Shown here in pieces: positions 12,946 through 23,192 of a stretch of DNA of 64,000 nucleotides. Both the position numbers and the translations under genes were made by a program. How positions within the stretch are numbered: the stretch's first letter is position 1; every line of letters begins with the position of its first letter. A model generated the notes under the pieces. It was given only the letters and a program-made list of their open reading frames with translations, was not told the origin of the DNA and made no database searches. The DNA is from Linyphia triangularis (taxonomy: Eukaryota; Arthropoda; Arachnida; Araneae; Linyphiidae): contig OZ021723.1 in NCBI GenBank assembly GCA_963978545.1, positions 48,872,569 to 48,936,568 on the forward strand. The letters are read 5' to 3'.

Positions 12946-13656
12946 TTAAGGGAGTCCAGTACCGAAATTTCTTCAAAAATACCAATTTTTTTTCTGATTT
13001 TAAAAAATAGTTAATACATTCCTGAAGAGAATGATGTTTTTATCTTATTCCTCCCGTGATTAGAACGCCACAAAATTACCTGTGACTTAAACATCACTAA
13101 AGGGCATAACACCTTGAAGCGTCTGCTTAAAGTGCGTTTTTCGATCACTAGTGTTTTTCACAGATGTTGCATATTCAAATCGATATACCTCCAGAACCAT
13201 TAACAATTGGCTATTCAAATTTTTGGAGCATTTAATTTATATAGTTTTAAATATTATGTCTTTACAGAATTTTTTTTTTTAATTCTGTTTTAAAATATAA
13301 CATTTAGCGTAAAAGATAACATAAAAAAAAGCAAAAATTTCAATATTTTAACTTTGAGAATTTTTAAATTTTTTTTTAATTCACCTATCAAAATTCTGTG
13401 AAGACAAAATTTTCTTTATATAATTATGTATTACAGAAAACAAAAATTATTTTTTCTTGACTTATATCAAAATACGCAAACATCAATTATTATGGATTTT
13501 TCTTGGTTTTTAATTTTTTTTAAATAACTAAACACAATATTTAAAAGAACATTTTCTCAAAGATATATAAATAGTATCTCATACATAAAATAAATTTTTG
13601 ACATAAAAATGTACATAAATAAAGTTTTTTTTATTTTCGGTACCGGACCCCCTTAA
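12946..13656. mobile_element. TTAA-flanked MITE nested in the broken gene
   Basis: TTAA|GGGAGTCCAGTACCGAAA begins at 12946 and its inverted partner TTAA|GGGGGTCCGGTACCGAAA ends at 13656. Both sides carry TTAA. Reading the minus strand across the insertion with one TTAA removed restores the family's NSFP-x-x-LGDTSEE segment, which directly supports a clean TTAA-specific insertion into the older gene. About 700 bp, no transposase ORF, so non-autonomous. Its ends resemble those of the element at 5653-6230, pointing to a common piggyBac-like mobiliser. Confidence 0.82.
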
Positions 13657-13686
13657 GGAAAACTGTTTAAGGGACTGTATAAGTAT

Positions 13687-13799
13687 TACCCTAATAGCAC
13701 AAATCTTCCCAGGGAGGTCCCTAGGAAGTCCCCAGTCATCCCCGGGACTACGAATGACTTCCCAGGGACCTCCCTGGGAGGATGTGTGCTATTAGGGTA
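13687..13799. mobile_element. GC-rich foldback mini-element, about 110 bp
   Basis: Two 44-nt arms (13687-13730 and 13756-13799) are reverse complements with about two mismatches around a 25-nt loop. The ends are TA|CCCTAATAGCACA and TGTGCTATTAGGG|TA, compatible with a TA target duplication. The interior CCCAGGGAGGTCCCT is strikingly GC-rich against its surroundings. It interrupts the broken minus-strand gene between the reading KIH and YLYS, so it is an insertion younger than that gene. The superfamily is uncertain; a Tc1/mariner-type MITE is possible. Confidence 0.75.
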
Positions 13800-14826
13800 G
13801 TGTATCTTAATACTCATGTTACAACTAAGGATTTGAAACTGTTAAGCATCTTGTTTACTATTTTAACATAATTTTCACCTTTGTTCAACATAGTTTCCGG
13901 GCTTTTCGCTCAGTCTCATTCTTTGAATTTACGAAGGCAGGATGCTTAATCTGTTGTCTTATTTATGAGCCGTCAAATATTTCTGCTTACATTTTTTCTT
14001 TACTCAAGATGATTTTCTCTCGTACAACTAAGGTCTCGCTTACGACATTTACCCCCCTAACGTTCATGTTTTCTCTTTTTAGCCACTCTTTTTAATCCCA
14101 GTGGTGTGATTTGTCTCTGCTATCCCAGAGACACAAAAAGCAAGGATATTTTGTGTAGCCACTTTGCTGTCCAAGTAGAAAGTTTAACATTTTTAAATCC
14201 ACACAAATCACCCATTGATGTTTCTGTAACTTTATCTTCTCCAATACCAAATCTTAGGTGTTATATTGTACTTTCAAATTTGTTGAGTGAGCAATTAGGT
14301 ATTGAACCACATTTGTTTCCATTGTATAGAAGAACACACGACAAACTCTCCTGACAAGTCCCCTAATTTCATGACAAAATACTAGATGGTCTTCTTGAGA
14401 GAATAAGACTAGAAAATACTTTTCGCTTGTATGGTAAAAAGTAATTTTGGTTCTTTGCTCCATTAAATGTTTTTCATTCAACTTAGAAGCCAGTAACTCA
14501 GAAGCTTCTTTTGAAAGGTTGAGATCTCTGGTGAGGTCAATTAATTCATCCTGGTTGAAAAGTTGAGGAATTGATGATATCCCCTCATAATCACTATCAC
14601 CTTTATTAATATCAGATGGGTGATCAGATGGACAATACTCGTCCTCAGAGAGCTTTGGTAGATGGTAAAACATTGAGATCAGCACTTCATTTGAGTGAGA
14701 GACCGGGCGTCTTGTAGACACTAAATTAGGATAAAACCTCTTAATAAGGTTCTTTCGATTAAGTCCAGTAATATTTACTATACAGAATAAATATCCAACC
14801 TTTGTATATGTGATTTTGAACTTCAC

Positions 14827-15143
14827 AAAATAGATTTAAAATTGCACATTTCGTATAGAGTTACTAGTTAATAAAGCACTGATTTAAAAAAGTAGAGCTG
14901 ATATTTTAAAACTGATTTCATATTTAGATTCAGCACCCCAACTAAAGATAAAAAAATCTTGCACACCAAAAAAAAAAAAAAATTAAAAAAAAAAAAAATG
15001 TTGTTCTGTGCAATACATAAAAGGAAGCATCTTGTAAACAATCCAATAAATGTAAGAAAATACTACACTAAATCTATTAAAAATGTATCTTTTAACCAAT
15101 GAATATTCACCAAATGTAGTTAAGGTGTGGTTTGAGTGTTTTT
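14827..15143. other. AT-rich spacer with poly(A)
   Basis: Holds two adjacent A runs (14968-14982 and 14985-14998). The 63-codon minus ORF overlapping it is low-complexity and not credible. Confidence 0.5.
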
Positions 15144-15318
15144 TTAAGAGCAAGATTCTGAGAAATTGAGCCACTTAACATTAGGAGGTGATTCACCCCA
15201 TCTCTGACTTTTACCAAAAAATAACCAGTCGCTATTGTCCTTATTAGATGATAAAATCGGAAATTATTTGTTTCGTAGTTGTACTGTTCAAATTCTTTGA
15301 GCTGCCAAAGGTCACCTT

Positions 15319-15326
15319 AAAAAAAA

Positions 15327-15357
<31 letters not shown>
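15319..15357 (+). repeat. (A)n(TAA)n microsatellite
   Basis: Ten A residues run into about nine ATA/TAA units. The corresponding place in the right palindrome arm (about 18370) lacks the expansion, so it arose after the arms separated. Confidence 0.9.
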
Positions 15358-15470
15358 TGGTGTTTTTGTGGTACATGAAAACTATTTTTATCCGTATAAT
15401 ACTGTGCAAACAACTTACCACCGGCTTTTTCCTGTTATGGAATGTACTAACATAGATTTTTATGAAACAT

Positions 15471-15610
15471 GTAGCCGGAATAGTAAAGTAACCTGACTTT
15501 AAGCTTTAGTAAAGTAACCTGACTTTAAGCTTTAGTAAAGTAACCTGACTTTAAGCTTTAGTAAAGTAACCTGACTTTAAGCTTTAGTAAAGTAACCTGA
15601 CTATAAACAT
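15471..15610 (+). repeat. 26-bp minisatellite, about 4.7 copies, private to left arm
   Basis: The unit AGTAAAGTAACCTGACTTTA plus AGCTTT repeats near-perfectly from about 15481 to 15604. Compared with the right palindrome arm, the whole 140-bp block is an insertion: the right arm reads ATGAAACATATAAAAAGTTC continuously (inverted near 18210-18225), whereas the left arm has AAACAT at 15465-15470 and again at 15605-15610 bracketing the repeat. The 6-bp direct repeat suggests insertion of a preformed sequence, followed or accompanied by repeat expansion. Confidence 0.88.
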
Positions 15611-16038
15611 ATAAAAAGTTCTTGGCAAGTCAATTGGGCAAGTTCATTCAAGGCCACGATATGCCCAGGTCTTCATGTTCTTTTACCAATTTCAAGGCTG
15701 AATTATATCTTGCACGTTTGATTTGCCAATGCAAACAAGGTGTCATTGGATAGAACTATATTAGTACTATTTATTAATACATAAAACATTAAGGCAAGTT
15801 GAACAAGTTGGAAGTTATTTGGTTCCGAAAAAGAAAAATCTCCGAATTTGGCACACATTTGAGTTCGTATAGATAGTTGAGGGAATACTATATTGACATA
15901 ACACTGGGAGTATTTAAACACTCTTTTTTTATACTTAATGAGAAATTAAACTTTAGTGAGACAATTTGAAAAAAAGAAAAAGAAAAATGTTTCACCCCAT
16001 CCTTACATATTGACGCATTTCTGTTTGCCATCATGTTT

Positions 16039-16467
16039 TCAAAAAATTAAACTGTTTTTACTTCCATCTTTCTCATATTTATAACAATTTCTTGTAAGTC
16101 TCCTGCATGTCTTTAAAGCTAGAAACTTTGAATGGATCGGCTCCAGAAAATTGCAAAGGACCAACGAAAACAGAGTTTCGGTGCATTGTGTCGATATCAA
16201 TACGCAATGGCCACTTAAACTCCTCAGCTGTTCTCTCATAAGGAAATTTCATTTGAAACATGCCACCACTACAATTTTCTAGCAGTTTACCAATGCAAAA
16301 CCTTTTATCGTGCATGACAGCCTACAAAGAATGGGGCTCATTTCATATCGGCAGTCCTGATCAACAATTAGCTCGTTCTCTTTTATGATATTCTCCATTT
16401 GGTAGGGGATAGTAATTTGGATTTCAACTGCGAATTCACCATTACCCATGCAATCAGTTAGAACCAC
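16039..16467 (-). pseudogene. Left-arm copy of YIGK/VFFGP-type gene fragment
   Basis: Two overlapping minus-strand ORFs in different frames (16279-16467 and 16079-16315) read ENELIVDQDCRYEMSP, then KRFCIGKLLENCSGGMFQMK, EFKWPLRIDIDTMHRNSVF and FSGADPFKVSSF. The same text, inverted and partly intact, is at 17382-17726. The pattern (Y/F)xIG(K/R)ll...FxWP..DdidtvH.nsVFfGPl occurs in uncharacterised repeat-associated proteins that I recall from arthropods and cnidarians. No enzyme is implied. A frameshift near 16315 breaks it. Confidence 0.6.
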
Positions 16468-16478
16468 AAGCCAGATAA

Positions 16479-16992
16479 GAACCTAAAGACGAAGATAATA
16501 TCACTCAGCCACAAATTTATAACTCTGAAATTTTCCCACAAGAAAATTGAACATCAAAGTTTGAAACTGCAGAGGATTTGTACCTACATATTGCTATAGG
16601 AGAAAACCAAATTCCTAAAATAATCACAGGTCAAGACAAAGCCAGAAGTACATTTGAAAAAAGAATTGAAGCAGTGACAAAAAAGACCAATTATGAAATT
16701 ACTGCAGCTTTTGATGAACCCTTTACAAATAATAAAAATTACATCTATTCAAGTCTTGTGAGCAATGAGGGATGGGCACTGAAACCCAAATGGAAAGTTA
16801 CACGTTTCAACCAAAATCAAAAACAGTTTCTTCTAGAATGCTTCAACATGGAAATAAAACAGGAAGTAAATTAATGCTTCAAACTTTTGTAAATATGATG
16901 AGAAATCCCACAGTTGATGGAAAGAAGAAATTTTGTCCGAATGAATATTTGACATGGGAACAAATTACGTAACATTTTAACAGAATGAAAGG
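16479..16992 (+). pseudogene. Gene fragment with GWALK-to-LTxxQI repeat-associated domain
   Basis: One plus frame reads from DEDNITQPQIYNSE through a stop near 16547, then FETAEDLYLHIAIGE, EAVTKKTNYEITAAFDEPF and EGWALKPKWKVTRFNQNQ (to 16871). A frameshift then gives KLMLQTFVNMMRNPTVDGKK, EYLTWEQIT, a stop and HFNRMKG. The order GWALK ... FL...F..G ... K..P..V...MR....G...F...E.LT..QI..FF.R is one I recognise from C-terminal regions of uncharacterised, repeat-associated proteins in arthropods and cnidarians. The 5' half is duplicated in inverse orientation in the right arm (17077-17365), but the GWALK block lies in the unduplicated loop. Non-functional because of the stops and frameshift. Confidence 0.6.
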
Positions 16993-17381
16993 TACGACTG
17001 AAATATGTAGTGTTATTGAAGGTAAAGTCATTGAACGCGATAACGAGTATCATTGAAGACAATCAGATATGTTAGATGGCTTGAATAGATGCATTTCTAT
17101 TCTTTGTAGTGTGTTCGTCAAAAGTTGTAGTAATTTCATGATTGATCTTTTTGTGATTGCTTCCATTTTTTTTTCTGCAAATGAACTTCTGGATTTATTT
17201 TGACCTGTGATTATTTTTAGAATCTGGTGTCTCTAGCAATATGTAGGGACAAATCCTCTGCAGTTTCAAAAGTTGATGTGTAATTTTCTTTTGTGCAAAA
17301 CATCAGGGTTATCAATTTTCGGCTGAGTGATATTGTCTCCGTCTCTAGGGTTTGATTTGACTTGGGTCTGGAACAGATTGC

Positions 17382-17726
17382 ATGGACAATGGTGATTCAC
17401 AGTTTAAATCTATATTACTGTCACCCATCAAATGTAATATCATAAAAGAGATAAATCTAATTGCTGATCAGGACTACGGATATGAAATTAAGCCCCATTC
17501 TTTTTACGCTGTTATATACAATAAGCGGTTTTACATTGGTAAACTGCTAGATGATTGTGGTGATTGTATGTTTAAAATGAAATTTCTTCATCAGAGAAGA
17601 GCTGAGGAGTTGAAGTGGCCATGGGGAGATGAAGTGCATGATGATATCCCTACAATTCACAGAAACTCAGTTTTCTTTGGTTCTTTGCAACTTTCTGGAG
17701 CCGATCCATTCAAAGTTTCTAGCTAA
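17382..17726 (+). pseudogene. Right-arm copy of YIGK/VFFGP-type gene fragment
   Basis: An uninterrupted 114-codon plus ORF reads NLIADQDYGYEIKPHSFYAV, IYNKRFYIGKLLDDCGDCMF, RRAEELKWPWGDEVHDDIPT and HRNSVFFGSLQLSGADPFKV, ending in a stop after SS. It is the better-preserved copy of the fragment inverted at 16039-16467. It carries an extra EVHD insertion (before DIPTIHRN) relative to the left arm. On the plus strand it follows the GWALK-type fragment at 16479-16992, so both could be exons of one ancestral gene. There is no signal peptide or membrane segment. Because it is short, lies in a decayed palindrome and has no visible promoter, I treat it as a remnant. Confidence 0.6.
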
Positions 17727-18538
17727 AAAACATACATGAGACTTACAAGCAATCATTATAAATATGAGGAAGAGTAACATGAAAACACATTAATTTTTAA
17801 AAACATGAATGAAAATGAATGAAAAGTCAATATGTAAGGATAGGGTACAAAAACAAAAAATAATTTTTTTCCTCTTCAACTTGTCTCAATAAAGCTTAAT
17901 TTCTCATTAAGTATACTAAAAGAGTGTTTAAACAATCCAAGGTTTGTGTCAATATAATATTCCCGCAGCAAGATACACAACAAGATTTTTCGATTTCGTC
18001 ATCAAACAACTTCCAACGTGTTTAACATGCCTCAGTGTTGTATGCATCAATAAATAGTACTAATATAGATCTATCCAATGACACCTTGTTTTCAGTGACA
18101 AATCAAACGCGTAAGATATAATTCAGGCTTAAAATTGGTATAAAATATGAAAAACTGGGCATTTCGTGACCTTGAATGACTGCGCAATTGATTTGCCATG
18201 AACTTTTTATATGTTTCATAAAGATCTATGTTAGTACATTCCATAACAGAAGAAATTCAGGTAGCAAGTTGTTTGCACAATATTATATGGATAAAAGTAG
18301 TTTTTTGCACAGTATGATACGGATAAAAATAGTTTTCATGTGTCACAAAAACACCAATTTTTCCATTTTTAAAGGTGACCTTTGACAGGTTATAGAATTT
18401 GAACGGTGCAACTACGGAACAAATTATTTTAGATGATTTTATCATTTAATAAGGGTAGTAGCAACTGGTAATTTTTAAGGTAAAATTGGAGATGGGGTGA
18501 ATCAGGAGTGATTCAACTTCTCAGAATCTTGCTCTTAA

Positions 18539-21045
18539 TCTCTAAACAATAACTATAAATTGAACCCTTCTTATCATAAATTCGTGATTGTATTTCAATT
18601 TGACCGTATAACATAGAGAGCTTTTTAAGAATGTAAATATACTGAAGTTTTAAAAATATAGAATAGATAGCGATGATTAAAACTGGTATTAGAACTTTTT
18701 ACTCTTATAAACTTACACTTTGTGGATAAATTCGTAAAAATCAAACTCTTATAATCGTTTCTATCATACAAAAAAATTTCTGGATTATTAATCATAAATG
18801 AATAAATGGAGATGAATTCTTATCTGTAAGATTACAAATTATTTAGGATGCTATTATCATAATTTTTCGCTAAAGTAAGGGAATAAGATAATAGTCTTTT
18901 ACAATTTTGTTTATCATCTGAGTTTAAAAATCTGAAATAATTAGAATTTTGCTCTATAAATATCAAAAATTTGTAGCCCATAAAAATACGAAAAATCATT
19001 AATATATTTACATAACGTATGATGTGGGAGAATTTGAAGGCATTCAAAATGCATTTTTATTCTGAATAATGTAGTAGTCTTTTTTAAAGCATAGGCCAAA
19101 TAAATGTTTCATAAATTTTTTGAATATTTAACGTAGATATCCTTTTGCATTTTACTATCGCAGCTGAGAATAAATGTGTAATATTTAACTGCTTATCCTT
19201 TTGTAAACAAAAACACACAGCCCGAGTAGAGTTCGATGAAAATCTTTGTGATTTTATTTAAAAACAAATATTTGATTTTTTTTAAATTTATAGGCTCAAA
19301 TTAATTAGAGGATGAATTTCTGAGAACAGTATTTAATTATGAGAAATCAATACAGTTTTTAATTACTTAGAACATCCAACATATTGAAGAATGTAAGAAC
19401 GATGACCAATACATTTTAATTAAACGTTTTTCGTTAAAAAAAACGTAACCATTTTTTAAAAATTGTGCTTCGTTTACTTCCAAAATAGATGAAATAACTT
19501 TTTTACATAATAGAAATTCGATATACTTCTTAAATAACATATTTTCCATTTTATTTATTTATATTTTGCATTAAATTTATTACACATACACAATTATCAA
19601 TAATTATATCTTCTCAAAAACCAATTGTAAAAAAATAAATAAATTATAGCATAAAAATTAACTTAATAAATTTTTCATTTTTATGCGCATTGCACTTTTA
19701 AAAAAAAACTTGATTTAGAAAAGTTATTGTTTTAAATATTCAGATCAAAGGTTCCCACAAAAAATCATTAAATGTATTATTTCTCATAAACCTAGGGCAC
19801 TAAACATTTGGTGCGCATTATCTCAAATCTGCACCACTGTACATTAGAAAAAAACTGACATCAAAACTTCAAGTTTTTACCTTTGAAAGTTAAAAAAAAA
19901 AAAAGAAAAAGTGTTAAACTTTAAAAAAAGGATTATTGTTATATTATTGTTATGCGTCATAATTCTAGGGCGCTGCAAAACGGGTGTGAAAAATGCTCTT
20001 GATCGCAAAACTATAAATTGCAATTTTGACAAACCAACTTTAAGAAACGTCCTAAAAACGTGAAACGTTCTAAATATGCAATATTATGAGATCCTTTTCT
20101 CATAAAGAAAATACGCTGAAAATAGATACACATCCACTCGGCGTTTCAAATATATTGAAACGAAGCTAACACAATTTCGACTAACCATCATGAAAGGGTT
20201 CGTAAATGTGTAAAATATTGAAAATGAGGAGTTTTCCAATGTCTCACAAAGTCAGGATGCTGAAAATGAGTGTACATGGTCACAAATCTTTACCTAAGTC
20301 ATAGAGTTTTCACTAACGACCATTAAGGTTCAAACCGGATAAATAAAGGTATTTCCAAATTAGAATATTTGAGTGTCCAATTTCCTATAAAAGCCAGGTT
20401 TGAAGTCCAATTTCCTACAAAGATTCGTATATTCTGCTACAGAGTAGTATTCTAAAACTGAGTATTCACAATTTGGTCTAACGATACTTAAGTTGTCGAA
20501 ATGGGGGAAACGCTTAACTTAGTGACTAATGGAGCGAATCAGTGCTGCAGTCTTATAGACATAACCGAAAATACACATGGTTTTGAATTTTTATTTTTTT
20601 ATTTTCAATTGATGTTTCGTTGAAGAATATGCGTACCAATTTAAGTTTTCATATGTTAGTCCATTTACGAGATATGACGTAACACTAATAAATTGATGCT
20701 TTTAAGAAAGACTTGCGTGCCTTAGTGCTAGGTTTTCGTTGCTCTTTCTTCTCTTTTTAGATTATTAAGAGTTTGTAATTCTTGTGTTTCATATATGCGT
20801 GCTTAACTTTCAGATGTTCCAAATAAAATTTCTTTAGATAGTAATAAAAAAAGTTGTTGATGTCAGAAACAACCTGTAAACATTATATGAAACTATATGG
20901 TTACAGTGTAGCTTAACCTTCCATATTCAAAATATGTTTCTTATAATACGAACGAGTTCATGTGACTAACAGTAAGATTTCAAGTTATTTTAAAAGGGAG
21001 AAAAGGAATGGAACTAAGTAATCCCACCCTATGGATAGATATTGA
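18539..21045. other. AT-rich DNA with unclassified repeat debris
   Basis: No gene seen. Between about 19960 and 20700 composition is more mixed and short duplicated phrases occur (GTCCAATTTCCTATAAA near 20377 and GTCCAATTTCCTACAAA near 20405; GAAAATGAGGAG and GAAAATGAGTG near 20220-20270), typical of decayed non-autonomous elements. I cannot define ends. Confidence 0.45.
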
Positions 21046-21046
21046 A

Positions 21047-22804
21047 CAGTACGCAAAAAAAAAAAAAAAAATAATAATAAAAAAAAAAATCAGAACGATG
21101 GCTATATCTCCGGTTCTAATTATCGTAGAATCTTGCGGTTTGCACTAAAATGTTTTGCTTACTATTTTCTATATATTTGATGCAATTTTTTTTTCTTAAG
21201 GCGCCGTTTACTAAGTAAATGTAACGCTCTCTTCGAAAATTTCAATACAAACCCCGATTTTTTATCATTTTAGTCGATGTAGAATACATCATTTACTCTA
21301 CATACCAAATTTCAATTCATTATATTGAAAAATACGTCACTTATGAGCGAAAATGTTTAGACCATGTTTTGTCCGATCTTCAGGGAGAATTTCCATAAAA
21401 CAAAAGGTATTTTTAAGGTTAGACTTCACAGCGGGCGAAATCGAAAGTTCAGTGTCAAACGTTCACGACGTTAAAAAATACAAATATTATTCTAAAATTG
21501 CATATAAACTACTTGGGATTTATAGTGTCATGTTTAAGATTAATACAAAAATAGCAAGTAAACGCAAATGTAACATAATTTAATTACAAGATTAAAGATG
21601 TGCATTCTTCACACGAAAGAAATAAAATATCGAAAACTGTAATTGCAGAAATATAACGTATACTACTGATGATTTAGAAAATTGATAAGTATAAAATGTA
21701 GGCGTTAAACAGTATTCAGTAAAGCCTAATTATTTTTTTACAGAAACATTACACAGTAAACACAAATTTAACATGAATGCAGAAATTATTTATTAAATAA
21801 AAAAAATCATGTTTTTCAGCAACTGATAAAAAAAAGCGGCTCTGACGATTTTGATTAAACTATCTGTGCTAATACCTCTTAAGGAGTTTTAATCATGCCC
21901 ACCTCTGAAATTCTCGTAGAAATATGATAAAAGCGTATAAAGTTGTAAAACGAATGCATTTAACACAAAGCTCTCTGCTCTTGAGCATTGCCCATCAACG
22001 ATTAACGTTTTTTTTTTTTTTCCCTTCTTTTTTTCTTGCCTATGTAAATTATTGCCAAAAACTTTTAAATAACACCATATCAAATTTTAATGTAATGGCC
22101 AATACTCTAGTGCAATTGAACGTTGTGCGATTTTCCACACCTTAGTGTACCTTGAATTGATCTTTGATTGATTTCAAATGTCGTCTACTATAAGGTTCCT
22201 TAAAGTGAGCGTTTTTTACATTTTCGATAGAAAATCGAGAACTAAAAGTCAAAATGGAAAGAAAAAATTGTGTGGGGGATTTAGATCATGGTAAATCTAA
22301 TGAAAGCAAAAAAAAAAAAAATATGTTTCTATTAAAAAAAAAATTAAAATTGTTTTTTTAATTAATAATTAATTATTAAAAAAATTGATGCAAAAGTTGA
22401 TTGCTATTTATGTTTTCCCATTTACAAACTATCTTTTGAAACAAAAATTACTGAAATATATTATTTAAGTATTTATTGCCAAAAACACCCAACTTTTTTA
22501 TTTCACATTAATTTATCATTTTCTTTTCATCATTTAAATTACAAACCATTGGAAAATTATGAATTTTTGTATTTCGACATTTTTTTAATGCTGAATCCAT
22601 ATATGGGATAATATTATAAGGTTGCCATTGAACTTTTTAAAGTTTGGTTCAGTTTTAATATGTAGATGACCCCTCATGAAAAGAAAAGTATATGCAATTA
22701 TGAATAACCTTCCACGATTAACAACGGTACCTTTTGTTTGTTATTTCAACAATTAGAGCACAAGATATAGCCATCGTTCTGATTTTTTTTTTTTTGAGTA
22801 CTGT
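21047..22804. mobile_element. Non-autonomous TIR element, about 1.76 kb (copy 1)
   Basis: The left end reads CAGTACGC, a long A-rich run, then TCAGAACGATGGCTATATCT (about 21090-21110). The right end has the inverse: AGATATAGCCATCGTTCTGA, a T run, GAGTACTG (about 22762-22804). CTCTAATT/GTTCTAATT extends the match inward. Target duplication is unclear; a palindromic GTAC lies at both ends. The interior has no recognisable transposase. The 76-codon ORF at 21353-21583 is unrecognised. A shorter relative lies at 25697-26300. Confidence 0.6.
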
Positions 22805-23192
22805 ACCATCTAAATAATTTTCCACTTTCTTGCTGAAGAACATAATTTTGGTATAACATATTTATAGGAGATTGAGATTTTCATCTATGTAGCATTTTTT
22901 GTGTTATATTTTCAACCTCATCCATCAAACGCTAAATTAGATATTACATTGAAACTTCAAGAAGTGGTATAAAGTCACCTCATTTTGATGTTAAGCCATT
23001 GAGCATGAAGTATAGAGTTATAAAGTTATATACACTTTTCTTCCAATCTTGATGAAACTTTACACTCTTGATTTTTGAAATACGAGGACTATTTTAAGCA
23101 ACTTGAAATTTCAAAAAAAAAAAAAAAAAAATGTATATCTTTCTTTTCTTCTTTTACTTCTTAAGGCCCATGATAATAACATCAAATCTATA
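22805..23192. other. AT-rich spacer between elements
   Basis: No gene; contains an A run at about 23114-23131. Confidence 0.5.

Larger units (their letters stand above)
12780..14826 (-). pseudogene. Broken multicopy invertebrate gene family, split by two insertions
   Basis: Minus-strand reading from 14826 gives a 190-codon ORF containing DLTRDLNLSKEASELLASKL and LVFCHEIRGL. Then, after a frameshift and apparent deletion, LYNGNKCGSIP, a stop at 14254-14256, and in the same frame KHQWVICVDLKMLNFLLGQQ and YTKYPCFLCLWDSRDK (about 14130-14190). Further on come LVVRENH (about 14010-14040), NKMLNSFKSL (about 13850), YLYSPLNSFP (13658-13690), LGDTSEE (12930) and KEDRYQGR.DTHMMADHC (about 12845-12895). 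I recognise this order as an uncharacterised protein family repeated in arthropod and other invertebrate genomes. The Cys-rich CFLCLWDS block suggests metal binding. Function is not established. The copy carries several stops, frameshifts, one internal deletion and two later insertions. Confidence 0.75.
15144..18538. mobile_element. 3.4-kb TTAA-flanked palindrome with decayed genes
   Basis: The outer ends are TTAA|GAGCAAGATTCTGAGAA (15144 onward) and the exact inverse TTCTCAGAATCTTGCTC|TTAA (ending 18538). From there inward the two halves are inverted copies for more than 1.4 kb each: for example the GATTCACCCCATCTC segment (15191 versus 18500), GAATGTACTAACATAGAT (15440 versus 18235), the YIGK-type coding fragments (16039-16467 versus 17382-17726), and TGCAGAGGATTTGT (16569 versus 17253). 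The arms continue to about 16755 and 17077, leaving a loop of about 320 bp. Divergence between arms is substantial, with separate indels, so the duplication is not recent. TTAA ends suggest piggyBac- or Kolobok-type mobility. It may be a long-TIR element or an inverted duplication of a gene-bearing one. Confidence 0.75.

Noticed and set aside
14106..14354. 82-codon plus ORF
   Set aside because: It is the antisense shadow of the well-supported minus-strand gene remnant.
21353..21583. 76-codon plus ORF inside the 21-kb TIR element
   Set aside because: No recognisable motif; likely chance within a non-autonomous element.
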